Below are positions 1 to 9,908 of a stretch of 64,000 nucleotides of DNA, piece after piece. Numbering within the stretch: position 1 is the first letter of the stretch; each line of letters starts with the position of its first letter. The stretch lies in the NCBI GenBank assembly GCA_946811185.2, contig OX328110.1:22244456-22308455 (forward strand). Reading direction: 5' to 3'. The stretch is from Hippopus hippopus. Taxonomy: Eukaryota; Mollusca; Bivalvia; Cardiida; Cardiidae. The notes below the pieces were generated by a model. That model saw only the letters and a program-made list of their open reading frames with translations, had not been told where the DNA came from and did not search any database. The translations under genes and the position numbers were made by a program.

Positions 1-482
1 CCGAAATGATTTTTTATTTGAATGAAAAAGATTTTTTTTCTGTCCTTTAAGTTTGTCATTGTCTTATCTATATAAATCTAAAGTAAAAATCTGAATTGAA
101 GTAGTGGGAAAAAGATTACGTCATAAGGGTAGTAATTTTTTTTCCAAAATCTAATTCCGGGTAGGCTCACTTTTATCGTCAGTTAGATATGAAATAAAAC
201 ATTGCCCTGATAAACGTTTTCAGTGAATCATTATACACACAGTTATCGTGGAAATTCGGAGACCTGATTTCGTTTCCTTTTCTTAACATGTAAAAATCTG
301 TAATAATTTTATATAGCGATGATGTTCATTCGCAATATCATTTGTCCCAGGATTTTAAGACAGTAAACTTGCAATTTGATTAGTATACTGGCAAGAGTTA
401 AACAGAAATAATGTGGAATAAGCAGTGTATTCTAAGGGCGTGACAACACTTATAACGAACACTACGCAAGCGCATTATACAT

Positions 483-744
483 AAGCCATGCTCTGTGAAA
501 AGAGGGGCTTACTGTATCTGTGAAAAGTATCGACTCAGGTCAGCCTGCGCACTCCGCGCAGGCTGACCTGGGCCGAAACTTTTCGCTATCGGTCAATTAT
601 TTCCATATCCAAGGACCAGTCTACCTCTTGATTAAATCGTTTGTTACAAGAAGTGGATATTATGGATCCATAAGTATGTGATGGCTTGCTTTGAACCATG
701 GATCGCGGAAATGCATTAAGCCCCCTCTTGCCGGAGCACGGCTT
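483..744 (+). mobile_element. MITE family D copy
   Basis: Begins AAGCCATGCTCTGTG and ends GAGCACGGCTT. It has the central palindrome of the family (about 528-592) with AGGTCAGCCTGCGCA arms, and lies upstream of the TNF gene. It is followed by a short (TA)n run at 741-757. Confidence 0.75.
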
Positions 745-854
745 ATATATATATATTAAAAAAAAAACAGGATATTTTTGTCACTTGAGAGAATATTGTC
801 ATTCGTATTATTAATTCCTTGACTAACAATCTATCAAAACAATCTCTTTCCTAG

Positions 855-1000
855 GGAAGTCTTTTGAGAACATTGTGGGAAAAAGAAGAAAATGCTGGTA
901 ACCATGCAGCATTTTTTTGTTTTTCCCAAAATGTTTACGACCCTTTGAAAGACAAACGACAATCATTTGAGTTGCATTACAATTGTTCGTCTATAGATAC
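855..1000 (+). mobile_element. MITE family C, partial
   Basis: Contains TTTGAGAACATTGTGGGAA, AAATGCTGGTAACC and a mutated right arm. The terminal TTAA ends are not recognisable. A short reading frame across it is only repeat sequence. Confidence 0.5.
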
Positions 1001-1097
1001 TTTCAGCATGCGCAAGTTTAGAATTCGTCATCTGTGTTCGTATATTGAGTATTTCTTAATGGGATTCTTGGTCTAATTTCAATATTTTTCTTTTTCA

Positions 1098-1210
1098 ATT
1101 TCTAAGTAACACAATTTCTGATTGGCGAAACCAACTGGCTTAGCCAGTGAGACAATGCGTTTCTTTTAAAATCTATAATAAGACGAAGAATAGCTGGTGA
1201 ATACGACCCT
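1098..1210. mobile_element. MITE family E, partial
   Basis: Contains GTAACACAATTTCTGATTGG and TGGTGAATACGACCCTT, matching the right half of the family E palindrome at 4431-4621. Confidence 0.45.
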
Positions 1211-1415
1211 TAATAAAGAGTTTCTACGGTTTCTCGTATAGCAATAAACAGAGGTGTGCAAACCTATGTTCCTAACTGTTAGGAAAAAAGCTATTTATTG
1301 GACAGTCAAGTAGAATTTAGCATATAAATAAAGATGTCTGGTGGTGTTCCTAACGAACAGTGTACAGGTATATAGCATTTTTTTTTTCAAATATTTGTCC
1401 AAGTCTAAAGCATTT

Positions 1416-1653
1416 GCGGGGTCCTGTGTGGCCTAGTGCATTAAAGCATAGGACTCGTGACCCGGAGGCCCCGGGCTCGAGCCTCACTGGATCCACTTGG
1501 TTTTTCGTGGGAGTGTCCTTGGGCAAGACACTTCAGAGCCCTAGCCTAGAACTGGTGAAACCCAGGAAATACATGAATATGTGAGCTGTCGCCGTGATAT
1601 GACTTAAATAATGTTGAAATCGGCGTAAAACACTATTCAATCAAAGACAAAGC
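1416..1653 (+). mobile_element. tRNA-headed SINE, type 1
   Basis: The head has A-box-like TGGCCTAGTGC and B-box-like GGGCTCGAGCCTC. A body with TCCTTGGGCAAGACACTT follows, then the tail GATATGACTTAAATAATGTT and GGCGTAAAACAC. The tail is shared with the other SINEs here but the body differs, so this is a separate subfamily. Resemblance to Meta- or V-type mollusc SINE cores is from memory only. Confidence 0.7.
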
Positions 1654-1659
1654 ATTTGC

Positions 1660-1850
1660 AGAGGACAAAATAATCAGACATGGCTCAAGTTGTATAAATT
1701 GTCATTAAAAGAATAGTTCTAAACACTTGGGGAAAAGGAGAAAATTCTTGTTACCAGCAGTTCCTCCTCTTTTTACCACAATGTTTCAAAAGCCTTCCTC
1801 CTGAAGGTCATCAAAACTTGTGGGGTTTTTTTGGCAAAAAGTTAAGGAAC
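1660..1850 (-). mobile_element. MITE family C, degraded
   Basis: GGGGAAAAGGAGAAAATTCT...CCAGCAGTTCCTCC...CCACAATGTTTCAAAAGCC marks the hairpin of a C copy in reverse orientation. The ends are eroded. Confidence 0.45.
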
Positions 1851-1875
1851 TAATACAGAAGTCGGCTGTTTTTTT

Positions 1876-2079
1876 AAACTATCAAGCAGCTATGCAAGAC
1901 TCACTGACCTCTTGCGGACAGTGTAGATTAAGATCAGACTGCACAGAACGTGCAGTCTGATCTTGAATCTACACTGTCCGATAAAGAGATATTAAAAAAA
2001 AAAGTTTGAAATAACATTATTCGGGTTTTTACTATCGGCTTGAAAGTTTTGTTTGACTTATTTGGCAGGGTAAGGGTTA
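1876..2079 (+). mobile_element. MITE family A copy
   Basis: A near-perfect palindrome at 1916-1980 (GGACAGTGTAGATTAAGATC and its complement), followed by the family right half and ending TAAGGGTTA. The left terminal repeat is mutated. Confidence 0.75.
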
Positions 2080-2219
2080 CATTATAGTGGTAACAAGTTT
2101 GTCCTTTGGAAGCCTGAGCTGTAATATATTGCTGTTAATCTTACAGTATGTATTTGATATGTATATATAGAACATGTCTATGGCCTGGTAATTTTGAATC
2201 ATAATTGACTTTAACATAT

Positions 2220-2479
2220 GAGCCATACTCTTGCAAAAAGGGGGTTTAATCAAATTCCGTGATGTATAGTACAAAGAAGTCATCATCCAATTATGGATAC
2301 ATATAATCCATTTGTCTAACAACGGACTGAGTCTTAAGGTAGACTGGTCCTTGGACATGTAGAATATTGACCAATAGCAAAAAGTTTTGACTCAAATCAG
2401 CCTGCACCGATTGCGCAAGCTGACATGAGTCGATACTTTTTGCAGATGGATCAAACCCCCTCTTCACATAACATGGCAC
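2220..2479 (-). mobile_element. MITE family D copy
   Basis: GAGCCATACTCTTGCAAAAA at the left and CATAACATGGC at the right, with a central palindrome around 2395-2440. It lies about 270 bp before the splice acceptor of TNF exon 1, so it sits in the 5' UTR intron. Confidence 0.7.
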
Positions 2480-2787
2480 ATTTATTTCACATCGATTTGG
2501 ACACCAGGTCATACAACTTAACTTAATCTCTCTCGATTCTGCGTCCTGAAAGCCACATTAGTACTGGCGCCGAATGTGTGGGCCAATGACAGTCCAAAAG
2601 CTGACAACCGCTTATTTGAATTGTCTTGACGTGAAGTTGCATTAGATATCCATGACACAAGTTTTTGTTAACACCCAAAAAGACATTGCACTTTCATGCC
2701 CCAAAATAATACCCTTTTCTAAACCCGTGTCTATTTTCTATTTTTGCAGACCGACTCGCCGTTGAGACACAAATCAAAGAACCCGCA

Positions 2788-3309
2788 ATGTCGGAGGAAA
2801 CAAATCCAAACCATTTGGAAAACAACAACAGTAATGCTTACATTTCCATTAGAAGTCCGTCCAGCAACGATTCCCGCTCAAATGGTCACGTGGTTGATGC
2901 AGGTCGCCCGAACGGGTACCACAACCCAAATCGCGGTTTGGTCAGGAGTATAAGTGAGTTTACGGCTGGTTCCACCACTGACCACAAATGCGTTTCAAAA
3001 TGTACTATTTATATTCTTCAATTAATGACACTTCTTTCGTTATTGTTCGCTTGTGTATCAGTCGCCATATCGACAAAACTTTGGGAAAAGTGCAATGATT
3101 TAGAGACCCGTATATCTTCAGCGGAAGGCGCGTATACCGCGGGTTTAGCAGATCCGCATGTGTGTATGCCATGTGATGATCTCGTCCAAGGACCATTCCC
3201 CGAGGACAAGGAGCAGCTCAGGGATCTGAATTTGATTCAAAAAGAGGAGAACGGTTCGATGACGTGCTGTGCCAAATCCCCAGAACAAATCTCTATTTTA
3301 CTGGATTTG
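2788..3309 (+). CDS. TNF ligand exon 1 (cytoplasmic tail, membrane anchor, stalk)
   Basis: Encodes residues 1-174. The ATG at 2788 is the first in frame after a strong acceptor (pyrimidine run, TTTTTGCAG ending 2749), so 2750-2787 is 5' UTR and an earlier noncoding exon must exist. The donor GTAAGT starts at 3310 after a complete codon (phase 0). Reading past the donor meets a stop within six codons. Basic and polar residues precede the hydrophobic stretch at 73-96, consistent with a type II anchor. Confidence 0.9.
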
Positions 3310-6300
3310 GTAAGTGTGTTAAACGAGTGATGCCTGCATACCTTGCATTCATTTTGGTTGCTTTTACGGACAGTAAGCATGGAGGTCGGACAGCACAGAG
3401 TGTGCAGTCTAGATCTACATTGCTCATTTTAACGTAAAGGTACATGTACTTCAGTGGCTGAGTATAGTTCCCGATGAAAAATTCAATTATATTACCATTT
3501 ACCACAAAATTTCGAGTTTTCAAGACCTTGACGGGGAAAGTTTTAAAAAACTGGTAACCAGCATTGTATCCATTTCGGCGTAGCTGAATGCGCTGGCTTT
3601 TGACCTACTTTTTGGTACTTATAAAGAATGAATAAATGGTAATTTGCGATTGGTCAAAACTATGAACATGTTTATTCGGCGGACCTCTGCTGGCACATTT
3701 GCTTGCACATTTACGAGGCACCACTACAAGGGTTGCGACCGCTAATTGATACCCCGGGGCCTTGATTCACACCATAGCAAATTAATGTAATAGAGAATGA
3801 TCCTTTTTTGTTCTATTTGGAAATTCACTGTTTCATTTAATTTTCGAAAATACCCAGTAGATCTACTACTTTAAAAAAAAAAATGGTGAGGAAAAAGAGG
3901 CAAATTCTCGTGAGGCTGATTTTCATATTTAGCCACAAAAGAGTTTCAGTATTCAAATTCAAGTATCTTTTACGCCGTCCATCTTTTTTCTACCACTGTT
4001 TTTCTACATGTTCAGTAACGCATTCCTTAACTTGAGCCACATTTGATATGTCGTCTGGAGATAATTTCAATGTTGATATATCAAGATATGTGTAAAATTT
4101 TGTCGCCTGGTTTAAGTAGCATCAGTGACGAAATAATTGTTCCAAAGATGTGATTAAACCTCTCTCCATTTTTTCAGTTTGTGAGAAGAAAGCAGCTTGA
4201 GAAATGCAATCCAGGTAAGGCAAACAGACAACTTTTCTTCCTTTACAGCAATGTTTTCTCTACTTTCTGAGACAAATGTCAACAGTTGAGTCACACTTGA
4301 TTTGTCGTCTGCAAATGCTTTCAATTTGGAAAAATCTGAAATGTTTTCGTCCGGTAAAGTGTTAAATTTACGGCAAATATCCGATATCTGTGAGAAAATA
4401 CAAGATATACATGAAAGGGGCATTAAACCTGGTTCCGTATTCTCCAACCATTCTAAAGAACATTCTTAGTTTTAGTCTTCAGGATTTTTTTAAATTTGAA
4501 AGTAACACAACCTCTGATTGGCCAAACCAAACGGTTTAGCCAATCAGAAGTTGTGTTACTTTAAAAAAATCTGGAGAATAAGCCTGAAAACGTTCTGAAG
4601 AATGATTGGTGCATACTAACCCAGATTTCGTTTTGCAAGTTTTTCAGAAGATCTTAACAAAGACCGCCGATTTCCATTGGCATGCAAGAGTGGCTTTGAC
4701 ATTAAAACATAGATGCAAGACATGTAGAGGACACGAGAAATTATCGAGATTGAGTTTTTGTATTTTTAGCGTTAACTTTGCTATTCCATTAGTTACGGTT
4801 TAGCAGTTATTGCACTTTTTCAGTACTTTCGTGTTGGTTGTCTCCAGCTAAAAATAGGTCAAAACATGGTTTAATGCCCCCTTTAAGTTATCCCAATAGC
4901 ATAATGATACTGTGTTTTATCACGAATTGTTAGAAATATAGTCTCTTCTCATTTTACCACTGGAAAATTATCATTCACGTCGTTTTTGACCTACAGACAT
5001 ACCCAACAGCACACCCAGCAGTGGTTGTGCAGGTGAAGCAACAGTGCCGCCGGGTGCTCCGACCAGAAATTACTCAAGGCCGTCGGCCCATTTACAGATA
5101 AATCCAGAAAAGACCCAGAACTCAAGTGAGTATATACATCTTTATTTCAATTGTTTGGATAATTGTTTTCCCATCAGCCATGTGTAGCCTTGGTTTAACC
5201 ATTATATTGCTAAATAAGTGGAATGAATTTTTTTAGCCAATAGTAAGAACCCAAATTTTGCTATTTAAAAAGTGTTTTTTGGTGGACAAGATGTCCTTAT
5301 CGGAGAGTGTAGATCAAAGATCAGACTGCACGTTCTGTGCAGTCTGATCTTGATCTACACTGTCCGCAAAAGGTCAGTGAGGCGCGCTTAGAAGCCTAAG
5401 GGTTAATATTTTACTTTGCAAATCGCTGTAAGGAAGAGGACCTTTGACTTACTGTTGGAAAAAGTAACCGGCAATTTCTCCTTTTCCCAAAATGTTTTGA
5501 AGACGCATCTGTACAGCCAGCCTGAACTGCACCTTTGTTGTTCACTTAAGTCAAAAGCCTAATCTCAAGGCTAAGTTAAGAATTATGTTGAAGAGTGACA
5601 TGTACTGTGGCACATGTACATGTATATAAAATATGTAACACAGGTTGCCTAATTTTCTCCCATTCCGAAGATGTTTTTGTCTGTTGTCATACAGAACATG
5701 ATCTTCTGATATCCCTTTATCACACTATACCCAGATCTAACAACCCCGAAATAGAAAGACTTTGAAAACACCGTGGTAACTAGACCTTTCTCCTTTTCCA
5801 ACGACGTTTTCTAGATTTTTAAAGACAAAATCAAACTATGGAACTATCCACATCACGGAGCAAGTACTGGTTAAGATTTACAGGAGAATGATAAGCCCTT
5901 AGGCTGAAAAGCGCGATTCTCTGACCTATGGCGGACAGTGTAGATCAAGATCAGACTGCACAGAACGTGCAGTCTGATCTTCGATCTACACTGTCCGATA
6001 AGAACACATTTCCCCCTAAAAATACCATTGAAGTAGCAAAATTTGGGTTTTTGCTATTGGCTTAGACGTTCCATTTGACTTATCTAGCTGGATTAGGGTT
6101 ACTTTGTGTTGTAAGAACGTGTTTCACAATCGATGTAAAATAAATGAGCCATGCTCTGTGAAAAGGGGGCTTAATGCATCTGCGAAAAGTATCGACCCAG
6201 GTCAGCCTGCGCAGACCGCGCAGGCTGACCTAGGCGAAACTTTTCGCAATTGGTCAATTTTCTGTATGTCCAAGCACTAGTCTACCTTATGATCAACTCG

Positions 6301-6984
6301 GTTGTTAAAGAAAGTGGCGATTATGCACCCATAACTATATGATGGCTTGCTTGGTATAATGCATCACGGAGATGCATTAAGCCCCCTTCTGCCAGAGCGT
6401 GGCTCAAATAGGTTTAATCTAAAAACAAATTCCTTGATTCAAGCCAAGTTTGATTTTGTAGTCTGCAAATGTTTTCAAATTCGACCATTTTGTCGTCTGG
6501 TAAATTTAACTGGTAAACCCTGTAAGAAAGTAACTTCTTTTTTATTCTAGATGACTCGGAGAATCCAATTCGGCACTGGAGTCACCTCGGAAAGGGCGCA
6601 CATCTCAGCGGGATTTTACTGGTAGACGATCGTCTGCTTATACCGGAAACGGGTACCTACTTCCTGTATAGTCAAGTCGGCTTCTTGATCTTTTACGACG
6701 TTGGAACTAAAGCACAGACCATCGACTTAGCAAGTCAGGCCCTATTTCACAAAATATTCCGGTACAAAGCAACCTATCCCAATGACGGAAGTCAGGAACT
6801 TTTACGTAGCGAGCTTACGCAGTGTTGGGAACAAAATAAATCGTTCGGGCGTTACACGAGTTACGTTGGTGCTGCACTGAAGTTGAACAAGGGCGATCAA
6901 CTCTACGTGAAAGTATCCCGGTTATCTGCCTTGAGTAGCGAGGAATATCTCACATATTTTGGTATTTTTAAAATTGACACGTGA
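2788..6984 (+). CDS. TNF-superfamily ligand, type II membrane protein (4 coding exons)
   Basis: Spliced CDS join(2788-3309, 4178-4214, 4997-5125, 6551-6984) gives 373 residues. All introns are GT/AG with matching phases (0, 1, 1). Seen: a ~72-residue polar N-terminus, a membrane segment at about residues 73-96, a stalk with a Cys-rich patch (CMPC at 126-129, CC at 160-161), then a TNF homology domain from about RPSAHLQ (214-220) to the C-terminus. Domain hallmarks are IRHW (236-239), LIPETGTYFLYSQVGF (259-274), YTSYVGAALKLNKGDQLYVK (331-350) and YFGIFKI (365-371). NxS/T sequons fall at 155, 190, 211 and 230. Family knowledge: such ligands trimerise at the cell surface and signal through TNF receptors in immunity or apoptosis. 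The only Cys in the exon-4 part of the domain is C321, next to W322, as in TRAIL-type ligands. The exact ortholog is not assignable. Introns are filled with A, C, D and E repeats. Confidence 0.93.
3363..3440 (+). repeat. Family A/B hairpin remnant in TNF intron 1
   Basis: Contains CAGCACAGAGTGTGCAGTCT followed by AGATCTACATTG. A mutated core with no recognisable terminal repeats. Confidence 0.35.
4178..4214 (+). CDS. TNF ligand exon 2 (micro-exon in stalk)
   Basis: A 37-nt exon encoding FVRRKQLEKCNP plus one base. It is bounded by a TTTTTTCAG acceptor and a GTAAGG donor. It continues the helical stalk (LLDL then FVRRKQ) and is needed to bring exon 1 (phase 0) and exon 3 into one frame. The basic RRK could be a processing site, but no full furin consensus is present. 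It sits at the edge of a C-type MITE remnant (4200-4400). Confidence 0.8.
4225..4360 (+). mobile_element. MITE family C right half in TNF intron 2
   Basis: CAATGTTTTCTCTACTTTCT, then TTGTCGTCTGCAAATGCTTT, then TCGTCCGGTAAAGTGTTAA. The left half is replaced by unique sequence containing exon 2. Confidence 0.55.
4431..4621. mobile_element. MITE family E, full palindrome, TNF intron 2
   Basis: An inverted repeat of about 190 bp centred near 4530. The arms read AGTAACACAACCTCTGATTG and CAATCAGAAGTTGTGTTACT, around CCAAACCAAACGGTTTAGCC. The outer ends (CCGTATTCTCCAACC and its approximate complement) match partial copies at 48.3 kb, 55.35 kb and the window end. Confidence 0.75.
4997..5125 (+). CDS. 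TNF ligand exon 3 (stalk end and first TNF-domain strand)
   Basis: A 129-nt exon, residues 187-229 plus one base. The acceptor is CTACAG and the donor GTGAGT. It codes for a Ser/Pro/Thr-rich linker with one Cys (197), then RPSAHLQ, which matches the start of TNF homology domains (P-x-AH-L). Confidence 0.85.
5195..5406 (-). mobile_element. MITE family A copy, TNF intron 3
   Basis: Bounded by TTAA at 5195-5198 and TTAA at 5403-5406 with CC...GG inside. The palindrome is at about 5296-5366. It is opposite in orientation to the A copy at 5892 in the same intron. Confidence 0.8.
5892..6101 (+). mobile_element. MITE family A copy, TNF intron 3
   Basis: CCCTTAGGCTG start and GATTAGGGTTA end. A perfect 13-bp stem and 5-nt loop core lies at 5949-5979 inside a longer palindrome. 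The left TTAA is mutated to ATAAG. Confidence 0.8.
6146..6405 (+). mobile_element. MITE family D, intact, TNF intron 3
   Basis: GAGCCATGCTCTG...GAGCGTGGCTC flanked by the direct repeat AAAT (6142-6145, 6406-6409). The terminal inverted repeat runs through GGGGGCTTAATGCATCT and ATGCATTAAGCCCCC. It is one of the copies that defines the 4-bp target duplication. Confidence 0.85.
6551..6984 (+). CDS. TNF ligand exon 4 (TNF homology domain, C-terminus)
   Basis: Residues 230-373 and TGA stop. The acceptor is TTTTATTCTAG. It contains nearly the whole jelly-roll domain. The length after IRHW, about 135 residues, suits a complete TNF domain. C321-W322 lies where TRAIL has its zinc-binding Cys. The paired cysteines that form the usual domain disulphide in TNF-alpha-like ligands are absent. 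Confidence 0.93.
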
Positions 6985-7235
6985 CTTTCATAGAACATGC
7001 TCAATTATAGTTTCTGTTGCCATTTAATGGCGGTATAAGCTAGAACAGCCGGATCAGAGACTGAAATCTCTAGTGCCAAAGACTACTTGAATGTGCAGAC
7101 TATGTAATTTAAGATCAGAATGCACAGAATGAGCAGTAAGGTCTTAGATCCACAATCTTGGATAGGATTTTTAAGATTGCAGCACATGGGATATTTTTAG
7201 CTGGTCATGCTTGTCCGTTTCGTTTATTTGGCACG
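6985..7235 (+). other. Probable TNF ligand 3' UTR start
   Basis: Unique sequence after the TGA with a degraded A-type palindrome at about 7090-7190. No AATAAA follows closely. The nearest variant signal is ATTAAA at 7674-7679, beyond an intact C MITE, so the transcript end is undecided. Confidence 0.35.
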
Positions 7236-7464
7236 TTAACCCTTTACCACACAATGACGCCTTTTAACACCCCTGAAGAAGAGGCCTTTTGAAAACATTG
7301 TGGGAAAAGGAGAAAATGCTGGTAACCAGCATTTTCTCCTTTTCCCACAAAGTTTTCTACCTTATCAAAGAAAAGTTGCGTCATTTGAGCCACCATGAAA
7401 TTGTCGTCTGCAAATGCTTTCAATTTGGATAGGTCTTAAATTTTGCCGTGTGGTAAAGGGTTAA
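7236..7464 (+). mobile_element. MITE family C, intact type copy
   Basis: TTAA at both ends, with CCCTTTACCACACAA at the left and GTCGTGTGGTAAAGGG at the right. The palindrome at 7291-7357 is almost perfect (GAAAACATTGTGGGAAAAGG, then AGAAAATGCTGGTAACC). Other C remnants not listed one by one: about 5440-5500, 5725-5820, 8235-8500, 8730-8900, 8990-9080, 13750-13870, 15340-15480, 33330-33470, 35785-35990, 37010-37120, 40000-40205, 41830-41900, 41985-42150, 62470-62590. Confidence 0.85.
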
Positions 7465-7914
7465 AGGTTACTGATTAAGAGATAATCCGTTTTTTTCGTC
7501 AGATCTCGTTAGCATCACCTGTGACCCCCGCGGGAAGATAGTCGGGCTGTGTGCCATGGTTGTGAAAAAGATAAGAATTGTATAATGAAAAGCTAAGTTT
7601 ATAGACAAAACCTGTAGGGTCCTTTGCAGCCCACGTGTGAGCCTATCTCAGAGATGTAATGAATTACTCTTAAATTAAACTTAGAATGGTAAGTGAATTC
7701 GGGTTCGGAAGTATAGCACAGTTTTACGTCATCGAAATAGCCACTCGGCAAACCTCGGGTGATCCCTTGATGTTTCTTACGGAATTACCCGAGTTGTGGA
7801 GAGTGCGAAATAACTTCAGCAAGTCGTTTTGAAGAGAACTCCGTGTCCAACTGCATGTATTTTTCAAGTTTAATATTGTACATGCATACTATAACAATAC
7901 ATTTCGTGGAAAAA

Positions 7915-8137
7915 AAAAGTGTCGCCCCGAATCAGCCTGCGCATTCCCCGCAGACTGATCAGAGACGGCACTTTCCGATCGTGTGTGATTTTCTGTTTCA
8001 CGCAAATCTACTATAGGAAAAAATGTAATGTTGACGTTAAGTGCCGTCTCGGATTAGCCTGCGCGGAGTGCGCAGGCTGATCCGAGACGACACTATACGC
8101 AAATGTCCCAAAGCCCCTTTTTGCATGTTGCATGCCA
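7915..8137. mobile_element. MITE family F, 5'-truncated
   Basis: Two palindromes (about 7918-7975 and 8040-8098) sharing the CAGCCTGCGCA motif, then ACGCAAATGTCCCAAAGCC and the end TTGCATGTTGCATGCC. The left terminus is replaced by an A-run. Confidence 0.65.
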
Positions 8138-9322
8138 TGTCGAAGAACTGTTCATCTAGTGATCTCATGCTTTAACTACCAGTAGGATAAAACGGTACAG
8201 GAAAAGGAATATTTACTTATAAGCAACAATTTATGCTTTTCTGATAATATTATTTCTATTATATTAAAGACAAATATCACCATTTGAGTCACATTCAAAT
8301 TGTCATCCACACTTGCTTCCGACAGCAGAAAGGAGGCTTTTTAAAATGTTGTTGGAAGTTTATACTTTTCCAACAATATTTTCTACCTACTCGAATATAG
8401 AACCTATCATTTCAGTCACATTTAAGTCTCATCTAATTTGTCGTAAGCAGATGATTTCAATTTGGACAAGTCTACAATTTTGTCGCTTGGTATGGAGTTG
8501 AACTGTATCTGTGATATTTAATGTAAAATGCAAACTATATGATTGTTTATGTACATATGCTTAGATTTTTGAAGTCGCCAATGATGTAAATATTATGAAT
8601 TATTGAATATTAATATAAGGTATGACATTATTATATTTTTTTGCCTCTTTGTCGGTAGAATATATGTTTTTATTTCTTGCAAATTGTAAAGTCGATTTTT
8701 CAAATTTTGTATGACCGCGGGTAAGGTTGCTTTATAGACATTGTGGAAAAAGGAGAAAATACTGGTAGTCATGAGTTTCTCCTTTTACATCAGTATTTTC
8801 TGCCCTACAAACGTAGAATTCTATCGCTTAAGTCACATTTAATGTGTTCTCTGAATATCCTTTCACGGTTAACATATCTGAGTGGTTGTCTATTGGTAAA
8901 GTTTAACTCTTTTCTTTGATGAAAAAATTGTTAGACTTGTCTACGTTGAAAACATTTGAACACGACAAATTTAATGTGACTTAGAAAATAAAATTTGCTT
9001 TTGGAAGGAAAGAAAAACATTATGGAACATGGCGAAAATGCTGGTTACCACAATGTTTTGAGAAGCCTCCTTCTTCGTAGTCATTATAAGTCCGGACTGT
9101 TTTGAAAGGGATGAAAGATTACTATTGCTGTACATAAAGATAAATGTCTTCCATTTGGACAAATATATATATATCTATATGTTCTCATTGTTTTTACAGC
9201 AGGGTGACAAAACTTGCGAACAACGAATAAAAAATAAAACGGAATTAAACTGAAAAAGAAATATTCTTTATCCAGAATTCTTCCACATTTCATAGCTGCC
9301 ATAGTCTGTTTGTCTTTATTTG

Positions 9323-9352
9323 CTCACTCACTCACTCACTCACTCACTCACT
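9323..9352. repeat. (ACTC)n microsatellite
   Basis: About seven tandem CTCA units, joined directly to a fragment of MITE F. Confidence 0.9.
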
Positions 9353-9411
9353 GATCCGAGACGACACTTTACGCAAATGTCCGAATATCCCTTTCGTGTG
9401 TTGCATGCCAA
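9352..9411. mobile_element. MITE family F terminal fragment
   Basis: TGATCCGAGACGACACTTTA followed by CGCAAATGTCCGAATATCCC and the TTGCATGCC end. Only the last ~60 bp remain, starting at the microsatellite. Confidence 0.65.
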
Positions 9412-9598
9412 TTATTATGCCATTGACACTGATACTTGGTGAAAAGAATTCGAAGGAACAGATAGCTCGGTGCACTAATAGCCGTTATGTGCCTAAAATA
9501 ATGTTGAAAACGGCCTTAACAAAAACAACCGTATTTTCAGACCTACTCAACCCTCTTCCACCAAGTCTTGATGAACTTATTGTACAACTAATTATAGG

Positions 9599-9833
9599 TT
9601 AACTTTTTATCAAAGAGTCCCGTGTTTAAACGTTCCTGAATAATAAAGCTTTTCGAAATATTGCTGCGAAAGGGGTAAATAGTTGTAACCAGCATTTTCT
9701 CCTTTTCCCACAATGTTTTCTACCCTATCAAGAAAAGTTGTACCATTTGAGTCATACTGAAATTGTCGTCAGTAAATGCTTTCATTTGGACAAGGCTAAA
9801 ATATTGTCGTCTGGTGAAGGGTAAAAGAAAAGC
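9599..9833 (+). mobile_element. MITE family C copy
   Basis: The left TTAA at 9599-9602 is clear and the right end GGTGAAGGGTAAAA is mutated. Half of the hairpin (CCAGCATTTTCTCCTTTTCC) is intact. Confidence 0.65.
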
Positions 9834-9908
9834 GGCTGGTTATAATATACCATTCATCGTTTATTTAAGACAAGTTCTTTGAAAATATTTCGCTGAAGAA
9901 ATCTAAAT

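Noticed and set aside
2744..3209. Alternative frames over TNF exon 1 on both strands
   Set aside because: Shadows of the real exon; the chosen frame alone gives the membrane anchor and splices in phase to the TNF domain.
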